A stretch of 64,000 bases of DNA from Macrotis lagotis (lineage: Eukaryota; Chordata; Mammalia; Peramelemorphia; Peramelidae), in the NCBI RefSeq assembly GCF_037893015.1, contig NC_133659.1, forward strand, positions 16,850,746 to 16,914,745, written 5' to 3'. Position 1 is the first letter of the stretch; the number at the start of each line of letters is the position of its first letter. The notes beneath the pieces are model-generated. The model searched no databases. It was not told where the DNA came from and was given only the letters and a program-made list of their open reading frames with translations. The position numbers and the translations under genes were made by a program. Below, piece after piece: positions 37,745 to 49,861 of the stretch.

Positions 37745-38035
37745 CCTCCTGACAGAGAACCTTAAGCCAGCTCTCCTGAAATGCCAGAAAGAAATGTCTT
37801 GAAGAATTTGAGAGCAGATTTATGGAACCAAGACATTCTGACTTTCCTGCTTAAGGGGAGCACATTAATCCAAGATGACAGATAAGACACGGAGTTGGAT
37901 CGCACCTTAAGGGTGTGAGCTGTTCATATCATATCTTCATGTGGCGCCCACAGAAGGGAGTGAGCCCTTCCCAAGCTAGCAGCATGTAATTTTGGAGTGC
38001 CTACCATATGCAGTGTGGCAAATATATGTTTCAAA

Positions 38036-38175
38036 GATCATTAGAACTGGTGTTCAAAGAAGTGGATTCAAATCTACTTTGTTTTTTTAACCGTGTGATC
38101 TTGGGCGAGCTGTAGAGATTTTCCAAACCTTAGTTTTCTTCTCTGAAAAATGGGAACAACAATTCTTGCATGATC
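38036..38175 (+). mobile_element. MIR fragment
   Basis: GTGTGATCTTGGGCGAGCTG and TGAAAAATGGGAACAAC. Confidence 0.6.
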
Positions 38176-38439
38176 ATGTCTGTGAGCAGGGATGTGTGGG
38201 AACCAGCTTGAGAGAGTAGGTTGCAAAATTTTCAGTGTGAATATTTACACCTCAGCAAACCCTACCAATCAAGATTTGATTGATTGCTCTATTGATTGCT
38301 GTCCAGATTTAAGAATATATTGGAGAAAATTCCAATAATGCAAATAAAACTTTAAAGTTTGTCCAGATGTTGTTGCTATATTTTTTTCTGGAGAGCCAGT
38401 TGTTAAATATTTGCTTACTCACCACTGGTAGTCTGGATC

Positions 38440-38575
38440 AAATGAGGCTATTTATGAGAGAGAGTGCTATTCAGATATAAGGTGGTAGAGTCCCAGTGTG
38501 ACCTCTGGCAAGTTTCTCTGAGCCTCTGGCTTTTTATATGGAACATGAGGAGAATAATCCCTATGTTGTGAGGAA
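38440..38575 (+). mobile_element. MIR fragment
   Basis: CAGTGTGACCTCTGGCAAGT, GAACATGAGGAGAATAATCC. Confidence 0.55.
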
Positions 38576-39054
38576 AATATTTTGTGCTGACATTTTTATC
38601 GTACATATTAGTTCAACTTTATTCTGTTCTTTAATGTATTTCACAATTATTTTAATTGTGTTCTTTATATAGGTCTCTTGTGTGTCTTGATAAATTAATG
38701 TAAAAATACTTGGATTGGGTTTTTTTAGCCAGGGACTCGTAGACCCTCAAGGGGTTCATGGAAAGATTTCAAAGGCTTTGTGAACTCGGATTGGGAAAGT
38801 GCATTTTATTTTCACTAATCTTTAGCTGAAATTTGGCATTTCCTTGAATTATTTAAAGTTGTGATTCTGAGAAGGGCTCTTGGCTTTACCAGATTGCTAG
38901 ATGGGTCTAGGGGCCACAAAAAGGTTAAGAATCCCCTGGACTGGATTCTTCAATGGATCCATGGTCTGAGTGATAAAGGCAATTTTTCAACAGCTCAGAT
39001 GCAAATTACCCACATTCTCTCAACCCATCCATAGATAGGCATTTGGCACTGGAG

Positions 39055-39715
39055 GCCTTCATTAATCTAGTGCTTTTAATAGTTTACAGATCCCAGGGTC
39101 ACATGTGGTTTGTCCACCTGTGATTCTTCCTCTGCCCCCATCCTCCCTTCACTTTTTGCTCTAAGGCGAGATCACACATTCCATTCGTTTCTTTCTTTGT
39201 TGCTGTTTTGATACTGTAACTCATATGCAAATCATCACTGATAGCATCCTGTATCCCTTTACTTCCACTTTGGGAGACCTGCAGTTTTGATATGAGTCAC
39301 AACCACATTGCATCACTTGGAGAATAGATAGTTCTATTAAAAAGACAAAACAACTTGGGATCACTGAAAACGATGCTCAATTCTTTAGTTTCTGACATGC
39401 AACCAATTGTCATCGCTCCCCCCATTCAATTTCAGGCTCATTGTTCATTTTGTTATCCCCTTTCCAAGACAGATGCATTGAAGCCCTCATGCAGTGGGTT
39501 GCCTGTCCTTCAAACAACCTGACCCAATCAGGGAAGCATCCATTTGGTTTTTCTCATTGAGATTGCTAGAGTGATCTCTTTTGAGTGTCTTAAACCTTAA
39601 TGAGTAATATTTTGGGTTGCAATGTAATCATCTTCTCATAGCAGTGTCTGGATTATCATAATATCTATATATTTAGGGAGTATGTGAATGCCAGTTCCCT
39701 CTAGGCCACTATTTC
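39055..39715. other. Candidate conserved non-coding element, about 650 bp
   Basis: Unique, with a POU-type TCATATGCAAATCATC (39219-39234), a E-box CACATGTG and several TAAT cores. Ends abruptly at the L1 at 39716. Confidence 0.42.
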
Positions 39716-40501
39716 TTTTTTTTTAAAATTTTTTTATTATCTAAATATTTTATTTGTTTTCCAATTATGTACAACTAGTTTCTACCTATCATGTTTTTCT
39801 GTAAGGTTTTGAATTTTACACTTCCCCCCCATCCTCCCTTCTGCCCCCCCCAGAAGGCAGTCTAATAATCTTTATATTGTTTCAGTGCTATTCATTGATC
39901 AAAATTGAATGTGTTGAGAGAAAAATCATAACCTTGAGGAAAAAATTAAATATTGCAGATAGCAAACTTATATAGTGCATAAGACAACTTGTCTTTTTTT
40001 AAAATGAAGGTAATGGTCTTTGTTTAAGCTCCACAGTTCTTTCTCTGGATACAGATGGTACTCTCCATCACAGATACCCTCAAATTGTCCCTGATTGTTG
40101 CACTGATGGAGCGAGCAAGTCCATTAAGACTGATCATCACCCCCATGTTGCTGTTAAGTGTCCGATGTTCTTCTGGTTCTGCTCATCTTGCTCAGCATCA
40201 GTTCATGCAAGTCTTTCCAGGCTTCTCTGAAATTCATATCTCCTGGTTTCTAATAGAGCAATAGTGTTCCATGACGTATATATACCACAATTTGTTCAGC
40301 CATTGCCCAATTGATGCACATTCACTCGATTTCTAATTCTTTACTACCACAAACAGGGCTGTTATGAATATTTTTGTACAAGTGATGTTTTTATCTTCTT
40401 CATGGTCTCTTCAGGGTATAGACCCAGTAGTGGTATTACTGCATCAAACATTTTTATTGACATTTGGGCATAATTCCAAATTGCTCTCCAGAAAGGTTGG
40501 A
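39716..40501 (-). mobile_element. L1 3' end
   Basis: Inverted ORF2 end (CTGGTTCTGCTCATCTTGC, TTCAGCCATTGCCCAATTGA) plus 3'UTR. Stops throughout. Same family as 14066 and 50440. Confidence 0.82.
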
Positions 40502-40554
40502 ACATAGGCCACCATTTCTAACTGACTCCAATCAAACACCCAATCCAAATTACA

Positions 40555-40790
40555 CCAATGATAATAATAACCAGTATTTTTAGAACTACTTAAGTTTTAC
40601 ATAGCACTTTACAAATATTATCTCATTTGATCCTCTTAATAACTCTGTAAGATAGGGCTGTTATTATTCCCATTTTATAAATGAGGAAACATTAAGTGAT
40701 TTCCCAGGATCACACAATTGGAAGATTTGTTAAGTCAAATTTGAATTCAGGTCTTCCTAATTCCTGATTCAAGACTTTGTGCACTATGGC
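40555..40790 (-). mobile_element. MIR
   Basis: TCTCATTTGATCCTCTTAATAA, CCCATTTTATAAATGAGGAA; near-complete. Confidence 0.82.
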
Positions 40791-41161
40791 ATCACTTTGC
40801 TTCCTCCTCTGCATCTGTTCTTTTAACCTCCCACCTCAAGGTCGAGACATCCCAGTTAGAGAATGTAAACTCACCTAGCTCACCAAATCAAACCAATTCT
40901 CTACCCTATATCAGTGGTTCTTGAAATGTGATCTCTGGAGACCCTTTCAGGAGGTCCTTAAAGTTTAAACTATTTTCATGATGATACTAATATTATTTGC
41001 CCTATTAAAATTCTTTTCCAAATGCATATCTATGTGAAGCATAATTTTCTTTATATGCTTCAGCCAAAAACAGCCCAGTTGCCACAGATTGAATACGGAA
41101 GCAGATAGGAGAATCCAACTCTCTTCTATTGAAGGCAGACATTAAAAAGATTTGTAAATCT

Positions 41162-41162
<1 letters not shown>

Positions 41163-41206
<44 letters not shown>

Positions 41207-41290
41207 CCCCTCTCTCCCTCCCTCCCCCTCTCTCTCCCCCTCCCTCCCTCCTTCCCTCTGTCCCTCTCTTTCTCCCTCTCCCCTCTTCCT
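41163..41290 (+). repeat. (TC)n grading to C/T-rich
   Basis: Pure TC to 41203, then CCCTCT units. Confidence 0.93.
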
Positions 41291-41529
41291 ATAAATTTAT
41301 AAATATGTAAAATAAAACTCACAATTTTTTGTTTTCTTAAATATAGTTATTTTTCATTAAAATATACTTTTTGTGTTAACATATAATGAGTTTAATATTG
41401 CTATTTAAAAATTACTTTATAAATAAATATTTTTATAATTATTTTATGTCAGATATGGTAAATATTAGATATAATCTATATAAGTCAAAGTTCTTTAGGA
41501 CTGTGAAATATTATTATTATTATTATTAT

Positions 41530-41674
41530 TTTGGGGTTTTTGCAAGTCAGTGGGATTACGTGGCTTGCCCAAGGCCACACAGCTAGGTAATTATTAAGTG
41601 TCTGAGGCCAGATTTAACTCAGGTACTACTGACTCCAGGGATGGTGCCCTATTCACTGCACCACCTTGCTGCCC
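41530..41674 (-). mobile_element. WSINE1-type SINE with target-site duplication
   Basis: Flanked by the same 15-mer TGAAATATTATTATT at 41504-41518 and 41675-41689. First of three same-strand copies in a row. Confidence 0.9.
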
Positions 41675-41769
41675 TGAAATATTATTATTTTTATTTTATT
41701 TTATTTATTTTCTGTTTATATTGTTTTTATATTGTTATTTTTACATTGTTTATAGTTTTTTGTTTATTT

Positions 41770-41918
41770 ATTTTTTGTTTTTGCAAGGCAATGGGGTTAA
41801 GTGACTTGCCCAAGGTCACACAGCTAGGTAATTATAAAGTGTCTGAGATCTGATTTGAACTCAGGTCCACCTGAATCCAGGGTCAGTGTTCTATCCCCTC
41901 TGCCACCTAACTGCCCCT
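41770..41918 (-). mobile_element. WSINE1-type SINE, second of a cluster
   Basis: TTGCAAGGCAATGGGG through to GCCACCTAACTGCCCC; separated from the first copy by AT-rich simple sequence. Confidence 0.88.
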
Positions 41919-41929
41919 AAAATTTTATT

Positions 41930-42066
41930 TATTAAGGCAATGAAGTTAAGTGACTTGCCCAAGGTCACACAACTAGGCAATTATTAAATGTCTGAGGTCA
42001 GAATTGAACTCAGGTCCTCCTGACTCAAGGACTGTTGCTCTATTCACTTCACCATCTAGCTGCCCC
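41930..42066 (-). mobile_element. WSINE1-type SINE, third of a cluster
   Basis: More diverged and missing its poly-T start; ends in the inverted head at CATCTAGCTGCCCC. Confidence 0.85.
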
Positions 42067-42439
42067 TCTGTATTATTTTTAAGAGTATAAAGAGGTTCTG
42101 AGACTACAAAGTTTGAGAACTGCTGCCTTAGAACATGGGTCATATTAGTCTAGGTGTCAGCCTGGGTCACCTTGCCATCTGATGGGTCACTGATCTTGGA
42201 TTCTGCCTGAAACCCAGATTTTTACTTTTTTTGCTCTGAGTATAGAAATCAAAATATGTCAAAGACCTGCCCAAAGGAACAATTTCCTATCCATGGGATT
42301 CCTCAGTTGCCTAATATAGTGCTTTGTAGGTGACAGGAATGTTTATGGAATTAGAATGAATTGAAACTAAGATACTGAGGGAAGACTTAAAATCCAACCT
42401 AAGTTTGTGATTGTTCAGAACTCTAAGGCGGGGGGGAGA

Positions 42440-42640
42440 AAGCATGCAGTATGATAAAGTGGACAGGGCACAGGAAACCTGTTGTTCAAATCCCTCCATT
42501 CCAGGTATGTGACCCTGGACAAATTATTTAACTACCCCATGCCTCAATTTCCCTAAGTGTAAAATGAGTGGTTTGAACCTGATGGCAACTGCTATAGCCC
42601 CTTCCAGCTCTAGATTTACAATGCTTATTTTGGAGTGTTT
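42440..42640 (+). mobile_element. MIR
   Basis: GACCCTGGACAAATTATTTA and CTCAATTTCCCTAAGTG. Confidence 0.75.
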
Positions 42641-43169
42641 ATTTTATGTAATCCATCTTACAAATCTTCCCATCAAAGCAGGTTTCTCTGCATCGGAATT
42701 AGTCATGGGGGTTCCTTCTTGGACTCAAAAGAGAAAGAGAAAACTGATTCTAAACCTTGTATCTAGAGATATAATTGAACTCTTTATGATTTCTTGCCAG
42801 CCAAATGATTTTTTAAAACTTTCATTCATCCAAAATGCATTTATATTTCTTTGAGCAATTTTTAGCTTTAAAATATTCACAATATGGAGGGCTTGACGTT
42901 TTGGTGGAAAGAAACTAGACTGCCCTTATGCCATCTCCAAATTCCTGGAGAGCAACAATGTGGCTATGAGAATGAACAGGACCTCTGAACCTTAATTTTC
43001 CCATTTGAAAAATGAAGGAAGCAGTCTGGTTGCCTTTCCCCATTCTAAAATTGTGATCCAATAAGTGGGGTCAGGTGGGATATTCACTCTCACTCCTCTG
43101 GGTGACCATCATCAAGAATCTAAGATACGTTGAATAAACGGTGATTTAGATTCTTCTTTCCTTTCCTTA

Positions 43170-43385
43170 GAGGCAGTTGGGTGGTTTAAGGAATAGATTG
43201 CTAGGCTGAGACTAAGGAAAGACATAACTTCAGCTTTGACTGATGTGTGATAGCTTAACTTTTGTTTGCTTCAGTTCCCACATGGGTAAAATAGGGATAA
43301 TAAAAGCATCCATTTTTCAGGGTCCTTACGTGGATAAATGTGACCAACTTTGATAAGGTGCTTTGCAAACCTTAGAGTACTAATA
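43170..43385 (+). mobile_element. MIR
   Basis: Head near GGCAGTTGGGTGG; TAAAATAGGGATAATAAAAG body. Confidence 0.7.
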
Positions 43386-43849
43386 GTCTCATCTTCTGTA
43401 GAATTTGCTGTGACCTCCTACATGAGAACTTTCTTGGTTCTTCCAGGTGTGATTAATTTCCTTTTTATTTGATATTTATTTATCTGGGCACTTGTTAGAC
43501 ACAAGCCACTCTCCCAGTAAAGTGGAAGGCAGGAGTTGTGGTAGATTTGTCTTTGGGTCACCAGGACCTAGGAGAGTGCCTTACTGGGTGAAATCTGATC
43601 AATTATTGAAACAGAAAACTCATTTCAGCCTTTCAGATAAGATTTATTGTCTTATTCTATTGGCCAATTCGTCAGCAGGGTTTTTTTTTTTAATGCTTAT
43701 TAGGTATCCTGCTGTGTCATAGCAATATAAACGGTGAATGGACTCTGCTCTGAGTCTGAGCACTTTGTTGATATGCCTGGAGGCATCCACTTTGAGAGTG
43801 GAAACTGAGAGAATATTGTCATGACACAAACTGGGGAGCTCTTTGAAAG

Positions 43850-44052
43850 CATGTTAGAACTGGAAGGAAAAGGAGATTATAAGATTTAGAACTAGATGGG
43901 TCTCCAGAGGTCTCTCTCCAGAGGTCTTCTAGTCCAGGTCCCTCTCCTTGCATTTTACAGATGAGAAAAATGAGACCCAGGGACTTGAAGTGACAAGAAA
44001 AAGTGAGAATTTGAACTCAAGTCCTTTGACTCCCCATTCTAGTGGTCTTCAC
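43850..44052 (-). mobile_element. MIR-like remnant
   Basis: TTTTACAGATGAGAAAAATGA and GAATTTGAACTCAAGTCC. Confidence 0.65.
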
Positions 44053-44087
44053 TTCTTTGCCTCTCTATTTAATCTGTGTTTATGTAT

Positions 44088-44102
44088 CTCTCTGTCTCTG
44101 TC

Positions 44103-44143
<41 letters not shown>

Positions 44144-44153
44144 TTCTCTCTCA
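44088..44153 (+). repeat. (TCTG)n(TC)n
   Basis: TCTG tetranucleotides passing into TC. Confidence 0.93.
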
Positions 44154-44359
44154 CTAGATTGCTTTGCTCCCTTTAAAGAAGAGAAATTTAGGGTGGACAT
44201 GGTCAATCCATTTAAACATTTGGAGGAAATAGAACAGTTCTGTTTGGACTTGGAGAGAAGAACTGGACTTGTGGTAAAAGTTGCAAGTGGCAAATTCTAG
44301 ATTAGCATGGTACCTGGCCCATAATAGATACTTAAATGTTTTTTGATCGACAAGACTTT

Positions 44360-44870
44360 TCTGAGAATCATAGAAAAGCAGAATTTCAAAAGTGGAAGGG
44401 ACCTGAGTATCTATTTGATCCCCTTCATACCTGAAAAAAACCCCCCACTACCAGACTATGTTAAACAAATGATTGTCCAGCTTCTATCTGAAGACATCTA
44501 AGGAGGGGGGACCCACCACTTCTCCAGACAACCCATTGCACCTTGGACAGCTCTCCTTGTTTGGATTGCCTCTTTGCAATTCCACTCACTGCTCCTGGTT
44601 CAGCCCTTAGGGCCAAGTGGAACAAAAATAATGCCCACTCAAATGAGATAATTGAAAAGTGCCTGACATGTAGTGTTATATAAATGTTGTTCTTGTTTTG
44701 TTCTGGGTGGCAGCTCATTAAATTCCCAAAGATAGCTATCATGTTCATCTCATCTTCTTTAATTTCCTACAACCTGTTCTTAGCTAGCATGAAGTCAAGG
44801 GTCTTTCATGATCCTGGTTCTCCTCTTCTGAAATTCTCTCCAGCTAATCAGTGTCTTTCCCAAGTTGGGG
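44360..44870 (-). mobile_element. CR1/L3 LINE 3' remnant
   Basis: Inverted sequence with ATTGTCCAGCTTCTATCTGA, GGGACCCACCACTTCTCC and GCTCCTGGTTCAGCCCTTAG. A short MIR-like piece lies near 44640-44700. Confidence 0.65.
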
Positions 44871-44929
44871 CATGTAGAGTCAAACCCAATTCTTCAGCTT
44901 TTATTTGATTAGAAATACAGGGGGCTGCT

Positions 44930-45075
44930 AGGTGGCACAGTGGATAAAGCACCAGCCCTGGAGTCAGGAGTACCTGGGTTCAAATCCTGTCTCAAACACT
45001 TAATAATTCCCTAGCTGTGTGGCCTTGGGCAAGCCACTTAACCCCATTTGCCTTGCAAAAACCAAAAAAAAAAAA
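44930..45075 (+). mobile_element. WSINE1-type SINE
   Basis: Near-consensus copy with a 13-A tail. AGAAATACA occurs before (44911-44919) and after (45076-45084). Confidence 0.9.
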
Positions 45076-45153
45076 AGAAATACAATGGGATCATCATCAT
45101 CATCATTTGTAAATCTTGACTTTCTTAATGCAACCAAAGAATGCATTTGTTCT

Positions 45154-45181
45154 GTGTGTGTGTGTGTGTGTGTATGTGTGA
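45154..45181 (+). repeat. (TG)n microsatellite
   Basis: Short run with one TA interruption. Confidence 0.9.
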
Positions 45182-45369
45182 GATACCACACTGGTGATCA
45201 ATTTGAGTGTGTGGAGCATAACAACTCCCAGGTTCTTTTCAAAAAGAGGGATGATTCCATGGACATCACTGAGGGTGTCCAAATAGATGCTGAATGCCTG
45301 CCTGTGAAGGATCTTTTACAAACAATTTCTTCATGGGTTGGGGGATGGAATTAAATGATGTTTATTGCC

Positions 45370-45800
45370 ATAGAATTATTGATTTTGAGCTCAGAAGGAA
45401 TTTAGACATCAACTAGTCCAATTCTCTAAATTTATAGGTGAGAAAAGTGAGGGCCAGGAGTCATATGTCCAAGGTAGTAAGGGGTGTTGCTTCTGAGTTA
45501 TTTCGGTTGGATCTGACTATTCATGACCCCATTTGGGGTTTTCTTGGCAGAGATATTGGAGTGGTTTGCCAGTTATTTCTCCACATCAACTGACAAATTT
45601 GGCAATGGAGGCAAACAGATTTAAGTGATTTAACTCCGGTCCCTTCTAGAATCAGGGTCACACAGCTTCGCAGTGTCTGTAGGCAGATTTGAACTCGAGA
45701 AGATGAGTCTTCCTGATTCCAAGACCATTGTCATCTAGACAATAAGAGGCATGGTTGGAATTGGAGCCTAGGTCCTTCAGATTGTTGAGGCTCTGTGACT
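45370..45800 (-). mobile_element. MIR-like remnant, interrupted
   Basis: Halves on either side of the SINE at 45488-45738: AGGTGAGAAAAGTGAGGGCC left, TGGAGCCTAGGTCCTTCAG right. Confidence 0.65.
45488..45738 (-). mobile_element. RTE-tailed SINE inside an older MIR-like repeat
   Basis: Splits a MIR-like sequence whose halves are 45370-45484 and 45740-45800. Confidence 0.8.
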
Positions 45801-46054
45801 CTGTGAAGGCCAACTATTTTCTTCCCTGGAGGAGGCATTGGAAAGTTCCCTGTTATAAAGGGGATCTGTGTTTGTTGCCTCTGCCGTGCAAACCACTCAA
45901 GTATTTGCAGTTTCCTAAGTTATAAAAGAATTTGTATTATTTTTATTTATATTATTTATTATTGTTCTAATTATATATAAATATATAGAATATGTAATTA
46001 TAAAATAAAAAAAATAATGGACTATATCTACTTAATTAACCTTATGAAAAAAAC

Positions 46055-46305
46055 TGAATGCAGTGGATGAAATAGCAGACCTACGGTCAGGAAAACCCGA
46101 GCTCAAATGCCTGTCTCAGGTACTTACTAGTTACGTGACCTTGGATAGCTATGTGACACTTCAGCTCTCTAAGCCTCCGTTTTCTGACCTGTAAAATGGG
46201 AATAATAATAGCAACTAACTCCCAGAGTCACTGAGAAGACTGAACGAGAGAATCACTTTATGAACCTTAAGCTGCCACATAAATGCTGGCTATTATTATA
46301 TGTTA
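46055..46305 (+). mobile_element. MIR, near full length
   Basis: TTACGTGACCTTGGATAGC, CTAAGCCTCCGTTTTCTGAC, AAATGGGAATAATAATAGC. Confidence 0.85.
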
Positions 46306-46369
46306 CTAACTGTCTCAGAGCAAGATTACAGCGGCATTAATGGGCAATAGCCCCATAGCATTTTGTTGC

Positions 46370-46605
46370 TAGCGCTGACTAGCGCAGAATCCTTGTATGT
46401 GCTTTATATGATTTAATTCAAGAAAAAACCCTTCGACAAGGGCACTGTTACTAATCTCATTTTACAGATTAAGAAATGATGGCTTAGAGGTTAAATGACT
46501 TGCTCATGGTTCCATCACTATCCAGTATCAAAAGTAAGAGTTGAACCCTGGTCTTCCTAACTTTAGACCCAGAAGGTAATTTATCACACCATGCTGCCTT
46601 CTGAA
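46370..46605 (-). mobile_element. MIR
   Basis: CATTTTACAGATTAAGAAATG, ending ACACCATGCTGCC. Confidence 0.78.
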
Positions 46606-46614
46606 AGGAAACTG

Positions 46615-46880
46615 GCTTCAATGGTAAAAAGGAGTTTTTCTTAGACGAGAGGGAGGCAGATTTATCAGACGGGGAGTCATGGGATACTGGAATGAGTTAT
46701 GGTGTCTCCTTACCTGGAGATCTTCAAAAATAAGATATATGTCCATATGACTGGAACAGTTTGGGTGGATTCCTGTCTAGAGTCCAGGAGACAGACTTTA
46801 ACTGCTTTTGAAGGTTATGTTCAGTGTTCTGAGGCTGATAAACTAAGATGGGAGGATTTATGGCTTCTACACCCGGTAAA
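46615..46880 (+). mobile_element. CR1/L3-like fragment
   Basis: AGTTTTTCTTAGACGAGAGG ... GGTGTCTCCTTACCTGGAGA. Confidence 0.45.
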
Positions 46881-46899
46881 GTAATAACCAGCAGGATCT

Positions 46900-47370
46900 C
46901 TGTTCAGCTGACCTGAGTACCCTTCATTGATTGAAGACAAAGAGACCAGGAATTTTCCTTGGACTGGTTTGGATGGGCCTTTGGTCTTTCAAGGGAAGGT
47001 GTATGGCCTAACCAGGGCAGTTATCTGAACCTTTCACAGTCAAATGCAAAGCAGTATATCACTTGTAATGGAATGTTCATATTAAGACAATCCAATTTCA
47101 CTTGGGACTTTGACTCACTCTTCCTGTGAATAAGGGTCAGCAGGATCATTAGAATGAATAATCCTTGAGGATAGGGATTGTTCCCAATGTCTCACATAGA
47201 GTCTGATGAGCCATAGATGTTTAATAAATGTCAGAATTATTTTTAAAAGTCTCTTTACCAGAAAAAAAGATTATATCTATTAAATTACAAAGCAGCTTGC
47301 TTTTTTTCTTAAACAGTAGGAACTTTCACACAAAAGTTGAAATTTTTTAAAATTCAAAATAATAATGAGA
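46900..47370. other. Non-genic sequence
   Basis: One MIR-like scrap near 47160-47235, otherwise nothing. Confidence 0.5.
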
Positions 47371-47374
47371 ATAG

Positions 47375-47635
47375 CTTATATTTCTGAAATACTTTGTAGA
47401 TTATAAATGATTTTCTACTGTCAGTACTGAAGTTTATATATTGTTAACATTGTCATACATGATCTCTTTTGGTTTCTCCAATATCTTATGAGATAGGTAT
47501 TATTATCTCCACTTTACTGATAAAGAAACTGAGGCTTGGAGAGGCTAAAATGACTTGTCCAGGGTCAGTGAGTGTTAGAGTTATGATTTAAATCTATATC
47601 CTTTTGGCCCCAAGTACAATATCTCATCTGCTCTT
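47375..47635 (-). mobile_element. MIR
   Basis: GATAAAGAAACTGAGGCTTGG; a second weaker fragment follows at 47660-47790. Confidence 0.78.
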
Positions 47636-48209
47636 TCATACAATTTCTTAGTAGCGTCTCCCAACAGCTCTATAACTGAGTGAGGCATTTGCTATGGTTC
47701 CCACTTTGCAGAAGAGGCCCAGAATCTCAGAAATATTCAGGAATCTGCTCAAGTTCATGTGGCATAATCAAAACTAGAAATGCAATTAGTCCATCATCTC
47801 TAGGTTACTTTTCCAATGGGTCTGCCATGAATTAAAAGCTGAGAGTGAAAGTGGGGAGAAATATATTGTCCCTTGGATAAGAGTGTGATAGACTTTAAGT
47901 GTGAATGAAGACAAAGAGAGTTCCTTGTTACTTTGTCTCTGTCCAATTAGCTTTCCCAAACAAAATCCGAGAGTAAACATGAGACTTTGCACAGGTTAAA
48001 ACCATGCTTTAATCAGCTAAGAATGAAACCTTGGACAGCGACAGCAAGACACCAGTCATATCCCCAAAACAACATGGGGATAAACTTTGATTAAAGTAAA
48101 TCAAGGGAGGTTTCATGATACGTATTTGTCACCTATCGTTAATTCTATTGGTTTATTGTAAGAAATGCCTCCTTTTTTGAGTTTTTTCTTTAAAAAGAGC
48201 AAAGCACTC

Positions 48210-48298
48210 AAATATTTTTAAACCATCTGATAAAAGGTAGAGGAAAATCAGGGGAGGGTGAAAGGCTGTAGATCATGCCATCTGAGGGTATGCTGAAT
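48210..48298 (+). repeat. Short local duplication, copy A
   Basis: Starts AAATATTTTTAAACCATCTG and matches 49774-49861 at about 90 percent. Confidence 0.8.
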
Positions 48299-48314
48299 AA
48301 GGGGCTGTCCTTAT

Positions 48315-48490
48315 TCATTTATTTTTATTCTTTACTTACAATAACCATGTGAGATAGGCAGTGTATTACCTTTATTTTAGAGATGATGAAATGGAAATTG
48401 AGATTTGCTCAAGGTCACTCAGCAAGCAAATGGAAAGGTGCAGAGTTGCACCCAGGTCTCATGACTTGTAAGATAAAGATGCTTATTAGA
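48315..48490 (-). mobile_element. MIR fragment
   Basis: ACAATAACCATGTGAGATAGG and AAGGTCACTCAGCAAGC. Confidence 0.7.
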
Positions 48491-48494
48491 TTTC

Positions 48495-48835
48495 TAAGTG
48501 ATACAAAGTTGGAAGGGATGGCAGAGTAAGGGTCCAGAAAGCTCTCAACAGGCTAGAATATTGAACTGTATCCCTTGAATAAAACATGATAGATTTCAAT
48601 GTAAAGTTTTTACATTTAGGTTCAAAAATCAATTTCACAAGTTCACCATAGGGAAGGTATGGCTAGAAGTTCATTTGAAAAAGAAAAAGTAATTAGTGGA
48701 TTGCAAGTTCAACATCTTAGTGTGATATGAGAGTCAATAGAGCTTCTGTGATCTTAGACTGTTTTAAGAGAAAATAATGTCCAGGACCATGGGAAGAACT
48801 GGTCCAATTGTATTGTGCTCTGGTTTTTACTCTAC
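48495..48835 (+). mobile_element. CR1/L3-like fragment
   Basis: TGATACAAAGTTGGAAGGG and CCATGGGAAGAACTGGTCC blocks of the CR1 body. Confidence 0.5.
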
Positions 48836-48849
48836 CCAACAGCATAGGT

Positions 48850-49024
48850 GCCACTTTTAAGAAAGGCATTTATGGTAGCACTGCTCTATCCTGGTTCTCC
48901 TATCTGTTGGATGGCTCTGAGTCCACTTGACTCAAGGCTGTCTTGGGCCCTTTTCTTTTCTCCCTCCATATTATTTCACTGGGTAATCTCATCCAATCAG
49001 CATGTCTATGCTTATGATTCATGA

Positions 49025-49067
<43 letters not shown>

Positions 49068-49775
49068 CTGTAGCCTTAGCATGTCTCCTGAGCTAAACAC
49101 CTGTGTTACCTATATTTCCTTTTAGACTCTTCTAACTGGGTATCCTATAGTCATCTCCAATTCAGCATGTCCAAAAGAGAATTCAATACCTCTACCTCAA
49201 ATTCTCCCTTACAGACTTCTGATTACTGTCAAGGCGCTAGTACCTTCAGAGTTTTTTTGCTGTCATTCAGTTGTTTCAGTTGTGTTCAACTCTTTATGGT
49301 ATCATTTGGGGCTTTCATGGCAAAGATACTGGAATAGTTTGCCATTTCCTTCTCTAGCTCTTTTTTTTTGATAGACGAGGAAATTGAGGCAAACAGGGTT
49401 AAGTGACTTGTCTAGGAGGGTCATACAGCTAGTAAGTATCTGATGCTGAATTTGAACTAACAAAGATGAGTCCATTGGACTCCAGGTCCAGTGCTCTGTG
49501 GTTCCACAGCCCTCTATTCAAGCTTATAACCTTACATATCAACCCATTGCCAAATCTTACCTTTTCCACCTTAACAACACTTCATCAGGCCCTCATCACC
49601 TTTCACCTGGACTATGGCAATATCTTTCTAATTGTTCTGTCTTCCTTCCCTTGTGTATCTTGTACTTTGTATCTTTCATTAGAGTGTAAGCTCCTTGAGA
49701 GTAGAGAACGTTTTTGCATTTTATTGTATCCCAAGTGCTTATTTCAGTATCTGGTATACAGTAAGCACTTAATAA
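48850..49775 (+). mobile_element. L2 LINE 3' end, split by a SINE
   Basis: Halves 48850-49257 and 49506-49775, the second ending in GTAAGCTCCTTGAGAG and AGTAAGCACTTAATAAAT. An (AT)n tract at 49029-49070 is inside the first half. Confidence 0.68.
49258..49505 (-). mobile_element. RTE-tailed SINE inside an L2 remnant
   Basis: Well-preserved copy; L2 sequence resumes after it in the same orientation. Confidence 0.8.
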
Positions 49776-49861
49776 ATATTTTTAAACCATCTGATAAAAG
49801 GTAGAGGAAAATAAGAGGAGTGTGAAAGACTGTAGATCATGCCATTTGAGAGTATGCTGAT
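49774..49861 (+). repeat. Short local duplication, copy B
   Basis: Partner of 48210-48298, offset about 1564 bp. It joins an L2 end on its left to a CR1 remnant on its right. Confidence 0.8.
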
